From positions 62,001 to 126,000 of the forward strand of contig JBBBDQ010000401.1 in the NCBI GenBank assembly GCA_037127315.1: 64,000 nucleotides of DNA, written 5' to 3'. The notes beneath the pieces are model-generated. The model saw only the letters and a program-made list of their open reading frames with translations. It searched no databases and was not told the origin of the DNA. Source of the DNA: Ascarosepion bandense. Taxonomy: Eukaryota; Mollusca; Cephalopoda; Sepiida; Sepiidae. Made by a program: the position numbers and the translations under genes. Of the stretch, positions 41,873 through 51,574 are shown one piece after another. Positions within the stretch are counted from its first letter, which is position 1. Every line of letters begins with the position of its first letter.

Positions 41873-41909
<37 letters not shown>

Positions 41910-41911
<2 letters not shown>

Positions 41912-42064
41912 TTTAATTTATAATTTATATATGTGCACGTTGACCGATATCACTTTAACAAAGATGCGAAAAAGCCAAATCCTATTATTGGTCAACGCAC
42001 ATATATATAAACCATAAACCCACACACACATACATGGAAAACACACACATACACACTTACAGGT

Positions 42065-42106
<42 letters not shown>
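41910..42106. repeat. AC-rich low complexity with (AC)n
   Basis: Interspersed ACACAC, then a clean AC array at 42067-42106. Confidence 0.9.
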
Positions 42107-42108
<2 letters not shown>

Positions 42109-42352
42109 ACTATAATTAACGACAGCAGTAGCAACGAAATATGACCATTCGTTGAAAGGCACGGTCCACGAGCGGACGTGAAATCAAGCCCTCCTACCAT
42201 TCTGAAGATGCGACATTGATCTTGAAATATTAATGAATAATAAATAGGTAATACCCAACACCTTCTTTACCTTCCTTTATTTTACTAAAATAGCCTTCAA
42301 AACCTACCCATACACCTAATATATACAATGCTTCAAGCAAATAACAAAACTC
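42107..42352 (-). repeat. dispersed repeat R2, copy 2
   Basis: Inverse of 18790-19025. The centre on the plus strand has CTGAAGATG followed by TTGAAATATT. It ends at a short (TA)n (42356-42374). Confidence 0.65.
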
Positions 42353-42375
42353 TCATATATATATATATATATATT

Positions 42376-42979
42376 AGATTAAATGAATTGCAAACATTGT
42401 GTCTGCTTGTTTTTAATAAAAATCCGTTTATACTCACGGATTGTTTTTAATGAATATTGACTCGATAACACAACTATCCTACATTAATAAACAAAAAAGC
42501 AAACTACAGATCCTCGAGGCAGTATTCATTAAAAAAAACTTACGCCGTCAATTAAGAGAATCAGCTATGAAGACTGGGGTAATGTTCTAAAATGTTTATA
42601 GAAAGAACAGTTTTTTCATGCTTTAACACGTGCATGATCCATAAAAAAATTCCATTTTTGGATAATTTTCACGTTCTAATTTGAAGCAAGAAGAACCTTT
42701 ACAATTATTTTTAGCAACACAGTTTAGCGGTTATTTTTTATTACCACAACGCACACCTCTCAATATGGTCTCGGAAGGAGATTGAAAGTACTTGGGAACA
42801 CCGAGAAATTAATAATAAAATCATCTGTCAACGTTACAGCTCATTTCTTACATCTTTCAATTATAATAAGCGAAAGATTATCCGTGAGTATGAACGGATT
42901 TTACTAAAAATAAGCAGACACAATATTTGCAATTTGTTTAATCTGACATGTCTAAAAATGTGCTGCCTAAATACACAAA

Positions 42980-42985
<6 letters not shown>
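42376..42985 (+). mobile_element. Penelope 3' end (family P1)
   Basis: 'QLSYINKQKSKLQILEAVFIKK' marks the polyprotein C-terminus; the shared untranslated region follows, with AGTACTTGGGAAC and a decayed hammerhead core (CTCAATA in place of CTGAAGA) at about 42752-42800. Ends at the (TA)n array 42986-43037. About 55 bases at the 5' side repeat the terminal phrase AGATTAAATGAATTGCAAAC in opposite orientation to its 3' end. Confidence 0.75.

Positions 42986-43037
<52 letters not shown>
42986..43037. repeat. (TA)n microsatellite
   Basis: About 26 TA units at the P1 terminus. Confidence 0.95.
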
Positions 43038-43039
<2 letters not shown>

Positions 43040-43417
43040 CTCCTCGATTTTTCAAATGTTGAAGTGAGTGATTTGGTCTAGAGGATGCCAAAATATAACT
43101 ACGTCAAGAAATACAAGCAGCGAGACATTTAAAATGTATTCATGTTCCAGCATGTATATATCATCGCGTCGGCCTTGGGGGACAGTTCGATAATTTCTTC
43201 TCTTTTCCTATATGTAATCATAAATAAAGCAAACTCTACTCTCTACTACTTCAGAATCAAAGCCTTTCTGAATCTGTCCGTGACTTTCAAATTTCATTAG
43301 TTGATTTAAATAATGCTAAGGATTAAGAAGTCGCTTGTGCCAGGAAAAAGGCAACGAACTTTTAATCCATTTATAGCCAAAATTTCCTTTATAATCACAG
43401 TTACTGAAAATAAGTTT
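43038..43417. other. unresolved sequence
   Basis: Nothing was recognised. Confidence 0.3.
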
Positions 43418-44530
43418 GTACCTTCTTCCTTAAGTTCATACCTTCTTCCATACGGTAGTACCTTCTTCCTTAAGACTGTACCTTATTCCTTCTTTGCGTT
43501 AATAGCTTCTTCCTTAAGTTTGTAACTTCTTCTTCAAGTTAATACATTCTTCCTTAAGTTTGTACTTTCTTCCTTAAATTAGTACTTTTTTCCAAATTCA
43601 TGGCTTCTTCTTTAAGTTTATACCTTTTTGCTTAAATAAGTACCTTCTTCCTTAAGTTTGTACTTTCTTCCTTAAATTAGTACTTTTTTCCAAATCCATG
43701 GCTTCTTCTTTAAGTTTATACCTTTTTGCTTAAATAAGTACCTTCTTCCTTAAGTTTGTACTTTCTTGCTTAAATTAGTACTGTTTTCCAAATTCATGGC
43801 TTCTTCTTTAAGTTTATACCTTTTTGCTTAAATAAGTACCTTCTTCCTTAAGTTTGTACTTTCTTCCTTAAATTAGTACTTTTTTCCAAATTCATGGCTT
43901 CTTCTTTAAGTTTATACCTTTTTGCTTAAATAAGTACCTTCTTCCTTAAGTTTGTACTTTCTTCCTTAAATTAGTACTTTTTTCCAAATTCATGGCTTCT
44001 TCTTTAAGTTTATACCTTTTTGCTTAAATAAGTACATTCTTCCTTAAGTTTTCACCTTCTTCTTTACGTTAGTACCTTCCTGCTTAAGTTTGTCCATTTT
44101 TCTTTAAAATAAATTTGTACCTTCTTCCTTAAGTTCGCACCCTCTTCCCTAAGTTAGTAACTTCTTCTGTAAGATTGTACCCTCTTCCTTATGCTTGTAC
44201 CTTCTTTCTTAAATTAGTACCTTCTTCCTTAGTTTGTACCCTCTTCCTTACGTGAGTACCTTCTTGCTTAAGTTTGTCCATTCTTTTTGAAAATAAGTTT
44301 ATTCCTTCTTGCTTAAGTTTGTACCTTCTTCCTTAAGTTTGTACCGTCTTCCTTAAGTTAGTAAATTCTCCCTTAAGTTGGTAACTTCTCCCTTACGTTA
44401 ATACTTTCTTCTGTACCTTGTAAGTTCATACTTTCTTCATTAAATATCTAGCTTTTTCTTTAAAATAAGTTAGCACCTTCTTCATTAAATTATGTTCGTA
44501 CATTCTTCCTTGTGTTTGTATCTTCTTCTT
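43418..44530. repeat. 20 bp minisatellite with 98 bp higher-order repeat
   Basis: Basic unit about 18-22 bp of the form TACCTTCTTCCTTAAGTTTG. Inside, five variant units form a 98 bp super-unit that repeats from 43641, 43739, 43837, 43935 and 44033, each block nearly identical including the odd units CCAAATTCATGG and CCTTTTTGCTTAAATAAG. The outer parts are irregular. No conserved frame. Confidence 0.9.
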
Positions 44531-44639
44531 TGAAATGTTCCCATGAAGAAATAAGTTAAGCCGTTTTAATGACAAAAATATTATCAAATATAAAAGTTCA
44601 TTTTCATTAAAAAAAAAATGAATAAAAATGATGCTGCAC

Positions 44640-44815
44640 ACATGTACATTGACTGACTGATTCGTTTCTTACGGCATAGTAACCTTTTGAAGGTTATTTA
44701 AAACCGGAAAATATTTTTCGATTTTGATAATTTTCTTAAAGATAATAATAGTTTAGTGATAGAAATCTTTACTAATTGACCTATAGCTAGGGGAGAAGAG
44801 GTGGATTCATGACTA
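44640..44815 (-). mobile_element. SINE-A 3' tail, long-tail variant
   Basis: Plus-strand wording GACTGACTGATTCGTTTCTTACGG and TTGACCTATAGCTAGGGGAG matches the inverse of the tail and body of the 53.3 kb copy. The head is missing. Confidence 0.6.
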
Positions 44816-44999
44816 ATCAGAATTTGATAAGTAAACAGGAAATTAAAACGTGGATACAAAATCGTGGATTAAATCTATATTAAAATTAATACATAAACTA
44901 ATCCCTCACTTTGTAGCCACTGTAGTTTCTATACATTTTATATCCCAGAGAGTTTAAATGAATCTAAAAGACATCCTTGTATAGCTAATCAGTATTTGA
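44816..44999. other. unresolved sequence
   Basis: Nothing was recognised. Confidence 0.3.
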
Positions 45000-45379
45000 T
45001 GGATCGATTGATTCCTTTTTTTACGGTTTATCACCACCCTGTTGGCTGGGATTCAGAATATGCCGACTGCCTCTCTGCAGGAGGTAAATGTCCTGTTTGC
45101 CATCGGTGGTGACCCATGATGCTTTATGAAGGGATCCTAGTGCTTAAAGGTTTTAGGAATTGGGCGAAACATATACTCCTGAATTTCAACACATCACTTT
45201 GGACTCTACTTGAGCTAAACAGGCAGTTGGGGAGAACAGAACCAATCAACCGGCTGACCATGTCAAGCCCCAAATCAGAACTAACAAAACAAACAAAGGC
45301 ACTTATATTTACCATATCAAACATTAAATTGACTTTGTAAGCGGTGGCTGTGGAGTCATCAGATGGAGACCATGGCTGG

Positions 45380-45383
<4 letters not shown>
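45000..45383 (-). mobile_element. unidentified element sharing the SINE-A tail
   Basis: Minus strand ends in GGTGATAAACCGTAAAAAAAGGAATCAAT, the same 3' end as long-tail SINE-A, but the upstream 300 bases (including CATGGGTCACCACCGATGGC) do not match SINE-A. Probably another element using the same 3' tail. Short frames on both strands were not recognised. Confidence 0.5.
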
Positions 45384-45437
<54 letters not shown>

Positions 45438-45440
45438 GGA
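45384..45440. repeat. (AAT)n microsatellite
   Basis: About 18 AAT units immediately 5' of the Dong-like LINE frame. Confidence 0.95.
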
Positions 45441-46039
45441 ACTTTCAGGCAAATATTATGCATAATAATATGGATCCAAAATGCAGGTTTTGTGATAAAC
45501 ACCAAGAAACAATAGACCACCTAATCTCAGGATGTTCTGTGCTTGCTCCAAATGAATATAAAAATCGCCACGATAGAGTTGGGCAATATTTACATTGGGC
45601 AATGTGCAAACATTATAGAAAAGCTGTAAACAAACACTGGTATGAACATCACCCAGCACCGGTTACAGAAATAGAAGATGTAACCATTCTATGGGATTAC
45701 ACCATCTACACAGACAGAAAAATTGAAGCAAACATTATTGTTAAAAACCAGAAAGAGAAAACTTGTCTATTAATTGATATGGCTTGTCCAGCGGATTGTA
45801 ACATAGCAATCAAGAAATTTGAAAAACTGTCAAAATATAAAGACCTGGAAATTGAAATAGAAAAAATGTGGAAATTGAAAACAAGAGTCGTGCCAGTGAT
45901 AGTAGGTGCACTTGGAATGATAAAAAATGGAACAAAACAACACATTGAAAGAATCCCTGGAAACCCCAGCTTAAGAGATATACAAAAAATTGTCTTATTA
46001 AGTACAGCCCACACACTAAGGAAAACTTTATCTATGTAA
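45441..46039 (+). CDS. Dong/R4-like LINE C-terminus: zinc knuckle and restriction-like endonuclease
   Basis: The frame is open from the (AAT)n boundary; the first ATG is at 45458 (193 codons to the stop), but the real protein would start far upstream. It begins with a CCHC finger, CRFCDKHQETIDHLISGC (C-x2-C-x8-H-x4-C), then 'VTILWDYTIYTDRKIEANIIV', 'TCLLIDMACPADCNIAIKKFEKLSKYKDLEIEIEKMW', 'TRVVPVIVGALGMI' and 'DIQKIVLLSTAHTLRKTLSM'. This matches the C-terminal restriction-like endonuclease of R2/R4/Dong-type non-LTR retrotransposons, which cuts the target site. The reverse transcriptase is missing, so the copy is 5'-truncated, but the remaining frame has no break. Confidence 0.85.
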
Positions 46040-46185
46040 TGCTAGGGGTGATAGGGAAGATAGAAAAACATGAAATGGAGTCATAAAAACACGCCACGAC
46101 CTGCCTTAGGTCTCCCCGCAGACTTGGTTGGTAGTGAGACCAAAGCAGAAATCGAAATATGATGAAAAAATGACATAATAATAAT
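46040..46185 (+). mobile_element. Dong-like LINE 3' untranslated region
   Basis: Shared by all four copies, with CCGCAGACTTGGTTGGTAGT and ending GATGAAAAAATGACATAATAATAAT. Confidence 0.85.
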
Positions 46186-46639
46186 ATAGGCTGGACATTA
46201 TTGTTAAAAACCAGAAAGAAAAAAACTTGTCTATTAATTGATATGGCTTGTCTAGAGGATTGTAACGTAGCAATCAAGGAATTCGAAAAACTGTCCGAAT
46301 ATAAGGATCTAGAAATTGAAATCGAAAAAATGTGGAAATTGAAAACAAGAGTCGTGCCAGTGATAGTAGATGCACTTGGAATGATAAAAAATGGAACAAA
46401 ACAACACATTGAAAGAATCCTTGGTAACCCCAGCTTAAGAGATATACAAAAAATTGTTTTGTTAAGTACAGCCCACACACTAAGGAGAACTTTGTCTATG
46501 TAACGCTAGGGATGATAGGGAAGATAGAAAAAACATAAAGCCATAACAATACTTCACGATCTGCCTTAGGTTTTCCCGCAGACTTGGTTGGTAGTGCGAC
46601 CATAACAGAAATCGAAATATGATGAAAAATGACATAATG

Positions 46640-46640
<1 letters not shown>
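46186..46640 (+). pseudogene. second, more truncated Dong-like LINE copy
   Basis: Starts inside the protein at 'LDIIVKNQKEKNLSINY*' (one frame change) and runs through 'LEDCNVAIKEFEKLSEYKDLEIEIEKMWKLKTRVVPVIVDALGMI' to 'TLRRTLSM*' at 46503 and the shared 3' region. It is inserted in the short (AAT)n tail of the first copy and ends in a longer (AAT)n. Confidence 0.85.

Positions 46641-46682
<42 letters not shown>
46641..46682. repeat. (AAT)n microsatellite
   Basis: About 14 units at the end of the second Dong-like copy. Confidence 0.95.
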
Positions 46683-46683
<1 letters not shown>

Positions 46684-47116
46684 GCATGATCACAAGAGAC
46701 TACAAATTGACAAGAAAGGTGACACAGAAACTCAATGGAAAATGTTTTAAAATTCATAGTGATAGAACCAATAAAAGAAAAACTAATAGTGGCGTTGTCA
46801 TGGTTTTGTAATAGAAAAAGAAATCTGTGCATTTTGTATAACTGCAAAAACAGCTTAAAAACCTGGAAAAATATGCTACTGACAGAAGTTAAAGGAAAAC
46901 CTAACGCTGAAACTCTTCTAAGGATGTCCAAATTTCATATAAATGGAAGGGTAGCCATATGAATTTTTAAATTCCTCCAAAGGTTTGGTAGGAATCAAAT
47001 AACTCTCACTGTGTATACTAAAGGACATTAAGTACAATACTTCTATCAAAAAAACAAAACCTTGGACATTTAAAAAAAAATGAAAGAATTATAGATACCA
47101 GTACTTAATACTTTCG
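46683..47116. other. unresolved sequence
   Basis: A frame at 46735-46962 (75 codons) follows directly on the (AAT)n. Its Cys- and Lys-rich text is unrecognised. It could be part of another retroelement. Confidence 0.35.
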
Positions 47117-47235
47117 GCTTACGGCCTATCACGTTGAATACACCGGTTCTCGCTCGATCACCGAAGTTAAGCAACGTTGAGCCTGGTCAGTACTTAGATG
47201 AGTGACCGCTTGGGAATACCAGGTGCTGTAAGTGT
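47117..47235 (+). rRNA. 5S rRNA-like sequence at the head of a SINE-A
   Basis: 119 nt matching animal 5S rRNA from GCTTACGGCC to GGTGCTGTAAG. Both internal promoter elements are recognisable: AAGTTAAGCAACGTTGAGCC (box A) and GATGAGTGACCGCTTGGGAA (box C). Differences include a missing A after GGCC, TCC changed to CTC, and several C-to-T or G-to-A changes (GTTGAG for GTCGAG, AGATGAG for GGATGGG, CGCTTGG for CGCCTGG), as expected for methylation decay of a non-functional copy. No T run follows; a SINE-A head starts about 12 bases later. Taken together with 53551-53653, I read it as the 5' part of a composite SINE, not a working gene. Confidence 0.85.
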
Positions 47236-47246
47236 ATAGTGACGGA

Positions 47247-47405
47247 TGTGCGTTGTGGTACAGTGGATATCGGCTCGGAAAGAGAAATCGGTGAGCCGAG
47301 TTCGAATTCCAGTTGAATACCCTGCATTCACTTAAGCACTGGTACCCTTGGGAAAGGTATTAATCCGTCCCTTCCCTCCAGTTATGGGTTAAATAACAAG
47401 GGTAG
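47247..47405 (+). mobile_element. SINE-A copy directly downstream of 5S
   Basis: A-box-like TGTGGTACAGTGG, GATATCGGCTCGGAAAGAG, B-box-like GAGTTCGAATTCC, then the body to GGGTTAAATAACA, where it is truncated. Confidence 0.85.
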
Positions 47406-47751
47406 AACTTGTGGTCCCTGCTCTTAAAAACAAATACCAATGAATCTTGATACTCGAAAAAGAAAAATGTATTACTAGACACAAAAACTTATATAAACAA
47501 CAATAAATTGTTGAAAGAAAAGGGTATTACCAGCAATAAATAAATTAAGTTTAGTCTGTTGAAAGAAAAGGGTATTACCAGCAATAAATAAATGAAGTTT
47601 AGTCGGTAATAAATGACCCGCCGAGGTGTTGATTTGCCATAAAAACAACCTATTAACTTAATACTTTCAATGCACCAGAATCATCACAGAAAATAAGAAT
47701 TGGATATTCATTTTCCAAATTAAAAACATATATTCCAACCCCATCAGTCAG
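47406..47751. repeat. repeat arm, inverted at 50446-50600, with internal duplication
   Basis: GTTGAAAGAAAAGGGTATTACC... occurs twice in tandem (47513-47561 and 47562-47606, about 50 bp period). From about 47560 to 47751 the sequence is the near-perfect inverse of 50446-50610. Confidence 0.85.
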
Positions 47752-47850
47752 TCAGTTAAGTGCCATACGTGATACACGCTTGGGCGATCATGTCTCGAAA
47801 GAGACATGACTGACTGGGCAGAAGATTATCCCGCAGTAGGTTGCCCCGAA
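47752..47850 (-). mobile_element. SINE-A 3' end
   Basis: Minus strand: the CCTACTGCGGGATAATCTTC end, hairpin TGTCTCTTTCGAGACA and (TGAC)n tail. It continues the inverted repeat with 50345-50445. Confidence 0.85.
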
Positions 47851-47924
47851 AGTATGAACATAAGAATAAATGTACAATGAAGTCAGTAATGTGGGAAGAA
47901 TGATCCCAACTGCACAGAGATCTT

Positions 47925-48205
47925 TTTTTTCCTGTGTCCCTTCAGGACGTAAGCGATCATGGCTTTCCACGTTTCCCTATCCTTGGTGGCTCTGAACACG
48001 CTTTCTCCTGTTACTCCATGCAATCCTCGTTCCGTCATCCACTTCATTAGATCCTTCAAATATGTTATCCGTTGCTTTCCCCTGTCTTTTTTCCCCCTAT
48101 CTGGCCTGTTAGTATCAGATTCTCCAGGCCCTCCTACCTCATTGCGTGTCCCAGGAACTTCAGCTGTCTCTTCCTGATGCTCAGTATTAATTGCCTTTTT
48201 GTTTC
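47925..48205 (-). pseudogene. RTE-like LINE C-terminal fragment
   Basis: Minus strand gives 'INTEHQEETAEVPGTRNEVGGPGESDTNRPD'-type out-of-frame text and in frame the 'RKRQLKFLGHAMR...GLENLILTGQ' block, ending with GATCGCTTACGTCCTGAAGG. Similar in sequence to the plus-strand copy at 61900-62220. Confidence 0.75.
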
Positions 48206-50338
48206 CATCATTGAGATCACATGCCCAAATTTAACCAAATTTCTTAATAGAAAAAACAAAACATAGGGCAACTTCCAGGGACTGCGAAATCTGGAAAAAA
48301 GAAATATTAAAAATTAAACACATGAAAAAATCCCTACTTAGAAGCAAGGAAAAACATTGAAACAAAATCCACTGCACCATTTTATTAAAAAAAACTATCC
48401 AAGCAACACCAATCGATACCTATGAAAATCTAATAACAAACAAATTACATTAAACACAAGAATTAAAAAACATACGGAAAACATTAAAACCATTTGTAAA
48501 CTTGAAACCGACCCATGTCACCGAACCAAAATTATGCACAATGTAAATCCAACTCAAAATTCACTGACAACAACATCTCAACGACAAAACATTCAAAACT
48601 TTTGAAATAAATAAGTTCACAAACAGAAAACTGACAGAACAAAAATCAATCAAATCTCAGTACGAAACAAAATTGAAACCCAAAAATCAGAAGAAACAGA
48701 ATTCAAAGCAAATAAACAGGACGACAACCCATATCATGACAATTCTAAAAAAATAAAAATAACTCAAATAATCAAGAACATACAAATACTCGACGAAGAA
48801 GAGATTTCCAAATAAAGAAAACAAACATGAAAGAAAGTATAAAAATTATGAAAATAGCTAACCAAAATATAGTCATCCTTAAGATTCATTCGTTTAAATA
48901 ACATTATTACCCCTCAAATGAACAGACGGAACACAGGCATTATAAAATTGAACTGTAGAGGTGTTAAACCAAACTATGAAGAAATCAAACAATTCCTTAG
49001 AGATTACAATCCAAATATAGTATGCTTGCAGGAAATCTTTTTCACAAAAACTAACAACAACGGATATAAAACTTATCACAAAAAATAAAAACATCAACAA
49101 TACAGAATTGGCTAAGTGGAGGTACTTTAATATTGATTAAAGAAATCAATCCTCCATGAAAAGCTACACTTAAACACAAATCTACAGAACATGGTAGTAA
49201 AATTCGTCGAAAAATAACCATATGTTCAATTAGTATTCCTCCGAAACACAGAATGGGTCAAATTGTAATAGAAAGGTTAATTAGACAACTTTCCTATCCT
49301 TTCCTAGTAATGGGAGATTTTAATGCATGCAGCAAAATGTGGGGCTATTAAAAAATGATAAAATTATAGAATCTCTGCTAGAATTATCTGATCTGTGTAT
49401 CCTTAATAAGCAAATTCACGAATACCTGCACACAGGTACCTGATCAACATCAACTATAGACCTAACCATATGCTCTCTATCAATTTAATGGACTTTCCAT
49501 GGAAAGTTCATGATGACCAATGAGGTAGTGACCATTGACTTATTTTTCTAGATAAAACATGCTTATGTCAGAAGAAAGGACTCCAAAATGGCAACTACAC
49601 AAAGCTAATTGCTTTGTGTAATAAACTCTGCTGATGCCAAACAACATTGAAATTCCCAATAAACCAGAATCAATACTCTCCTTTAAAAAATACTAACACA
49701 AATTTTAAAAAAACAGACAATATCTAAATCTTCCTTTAAGCCAAATACCAAATCAAAAACCTGGTTTACAGCAGAATGCAAACAAGCAGTTACAACTAAG
49801 AAACAAAAATGATAAATATATTCTTACACATCCCACTCAAAATCGAACTAGAAAACTACAAGCAATCTTGAGCATTAGCTATAATTTTTAAAAATTTAAA
49901 AGTGAACTTGGCTAAACTACATCTCTAAAAAAGTGAACTTGGCTAAACTATATCTCTAGACTAAACAACAAAACCCTCAATAAATAAAACATGGAAAACG
50001 ATAAGGAAATTAATAGAAAAAATCACAAAGTGCAAAAGTTAATAAAGCCCAAAACAATAATATTGGCTTGGATTTCTATCCATAGAATTAAGGCATTAAG
50101 GGAAATCACGAAGCCAACACACTAGCAAAAGAGGCGACAGAAATGATTAAGAACAACATCAAAATTACACAACGCTTCAAAAGAAAATGGCAAGCAATTT
50201 GGGACATATTCCCAAACAATAAATTATAAGAACATCAGCCGACAATAAGAAAGGAGAATATAAAGCTATTGGCTTCCTCTAGACAAGACGTAGTGCTCAG
50301 AGATTAAGAATTGGACACACACATAGACGTGCTCAAGG
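48206..50338 (+). pseudogene. I-clade-like LINE: endonuclease to RNase H, decayed
   Basis: After an A-rich, Lys/Asn-rich region (48220-48890) that may be the first ORF, the endonuclease starts: 'GIIKLNCRGVKPNYEEIKQFLRDYNPNIVCLQEIFF' (48935-49045, with the catalytic Glu), then 'VMGDFNACSKMWG' (about 49305-49345, catalytic D-x-N) and 'TIDLTICSLSI'. The linker 'KTWFTAECKQAV' follows near 49760. The reverse transcriptase is deleted. 'IKGNHEANTLAKEATEMI' (about 50093-50145) is the end of an RNase H domain, which places the element in the I-like group. The C-terminal zinc region continues after a SINE insertion at 50592. Many stops; inactive. Confidence 0.8.
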
Positions 50339-50339
50339 C

Positions 50340-50445
50340 TTTCGGGGAAACCTACTGCGGGATAATCTTCTGCCCAGTCAGTCATGTCTCTTTCGAGACA
50401 TGATCGCCCAAGCGTGTATCACGTATGGCACTTAACTGACTGACT
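50340..50445 (+). mobile_element. SINE-A 3' end inserted in the LINE
   Basis: CCTACTGCGGGATAATCTTC, hairpin TGTCTCTTTCGAGACA, tail (TGAC)n. Inverse of 47752-47850. Confidence 0.85.
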
Positions 50446-50600
50446 GATGGGGTTGGAATATATGTTTTAATTTGGAAAATGAATATCCAATTCTTATTTT
50501 CTGTGATGATTCTGGAAAGTATTAAGTTAATAGGTTGTTTTTATGGCAAATCAACACCTCGGCGGGTCATTGCTGGTAATACCCTTTTCTTTCAACAATT
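50446..50600. repeat. repeat arm inverted relative to 47560-47751
   Basis: Same non-SINE sequence (GGGGTTGGAATATATGTTTTAATTTGG and CACCTCGGCGGGTCATT) in opposite orientation. Confidence 0.85.
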
Positions 50601-50968
50601 TGAAAGTTCTCTGTGTACCCACTGCAACTAATTTCTTACCATCAATCATATCTTGCAAGAAGCACAAAAAATACCTAGCAACTATTATCAAAATCTTAAT
50701 ATGCTTTTAAAAAATGTACCTATTGCAGAAATAATAGGATATCTGAAAACAAAATACTTACAACTTCTATAGAAAAATAGAGCTTGGACTTTGAACCATG
50801 CAACTTATGTTTTGAAATACTGCCGAAATATACAACTTGTGATATTTTAAAAACAATTTTAAAAGACCTCCCAACCTCCCACTTGAAATGTTTTGAAACT
50901 TTTCTGAATAGAAAATACAATTTCAGCATTAAATGATCCACAGGGTTCGAAATGCTGATGAAACAAAT
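50592..50968 (+). pseudogene. I-like LINE C-terminal zinc motif and 3' end
   Basis: Frame pieces 'CTHCN*FLTINHILQEAQK' (C-x2-C...H-x4-C type motif, last Cys lost) and 'LNMLLKNVPIAEIIGYLKTKYLQLL*' continue the LINE interrupted at 50338. The 3' untranslated region ends GATGAAACAAATAAACAATC with a (TCAA)n-like tail. Confidence 0.75.
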
Positions 50969-51058
50969 AAACAATCAATCATTCAATCAATCCACGGCTT
51001 ATCACCGCTTTGAAGATTATTTAAAGTCAGAAAATATTTTCAGATTGTAAGATCTTAA
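50969..51058 (-). mobile_element. SINE-A long-tail fragment
   Basis: Plus strand CACGGCTTATCACCGCTTTG... is the inverse of the SINE-A long tail. It abuts the LINE tail. Confidence 0.6.
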
Positions 51059-51060
51059 TC

Positions 51061-51062
51061 CC

Positions 51063-51096
<34 letters not shown>

Positions 51097-51112
51097 CACA
51101 CACGCACACACT
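51061..51112. repeat. (AC)n microsatellite
   Basis: Slightly interrupted AC array. Confidence 0.95.
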
Positions 51113-51164
51113 GGTAATGTAACAATGACACCAAGCACATTCATTCTTTACATTACAGCCCACT

Positions 51165-51539
51165 ACGATCATGGCTACCCACATCATCCTGTCTCTTGCA
51201 GTTCTGAATAAATTTCATCTTTGTTATTTCTCCTAAACACTCTTCCGCCATCCGTTTACTCAAGTTCTCTAAATATGTCATGCGCTGTTTTCTCTCTTGC
51301 CTTTTGTTTGTCATGTGAGTATCAGATTTTCCAAGCCGTTTTTCTTCATATGCCCTAGTAACCTCAACTGTTTCTTCGTGATTTTAAGTTTTAGATTCCT
51401 TTTTGTTTCCATTTTTCTAAAACTTCCTTGTTGCTCTCATGTTCTGTCTATGGTATTCTCAGCATCCTTCTGTAGAACCACATTTCTATTGCTTCAAGTC
51501 TATTCTTCATCTTTAAATAGGTTGTCCAGCACTCATTGC

Positions 51540-51574
<35 letters not shown>

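Noticed and set aside
47117..47235. Functional 5S rRNA gene
   Set aside because: One base is missing in a conserved stem, several CpG-type changes are present, no T-run terminator follows, and a SINE head is attached directly. A second copy shows the same fusion.
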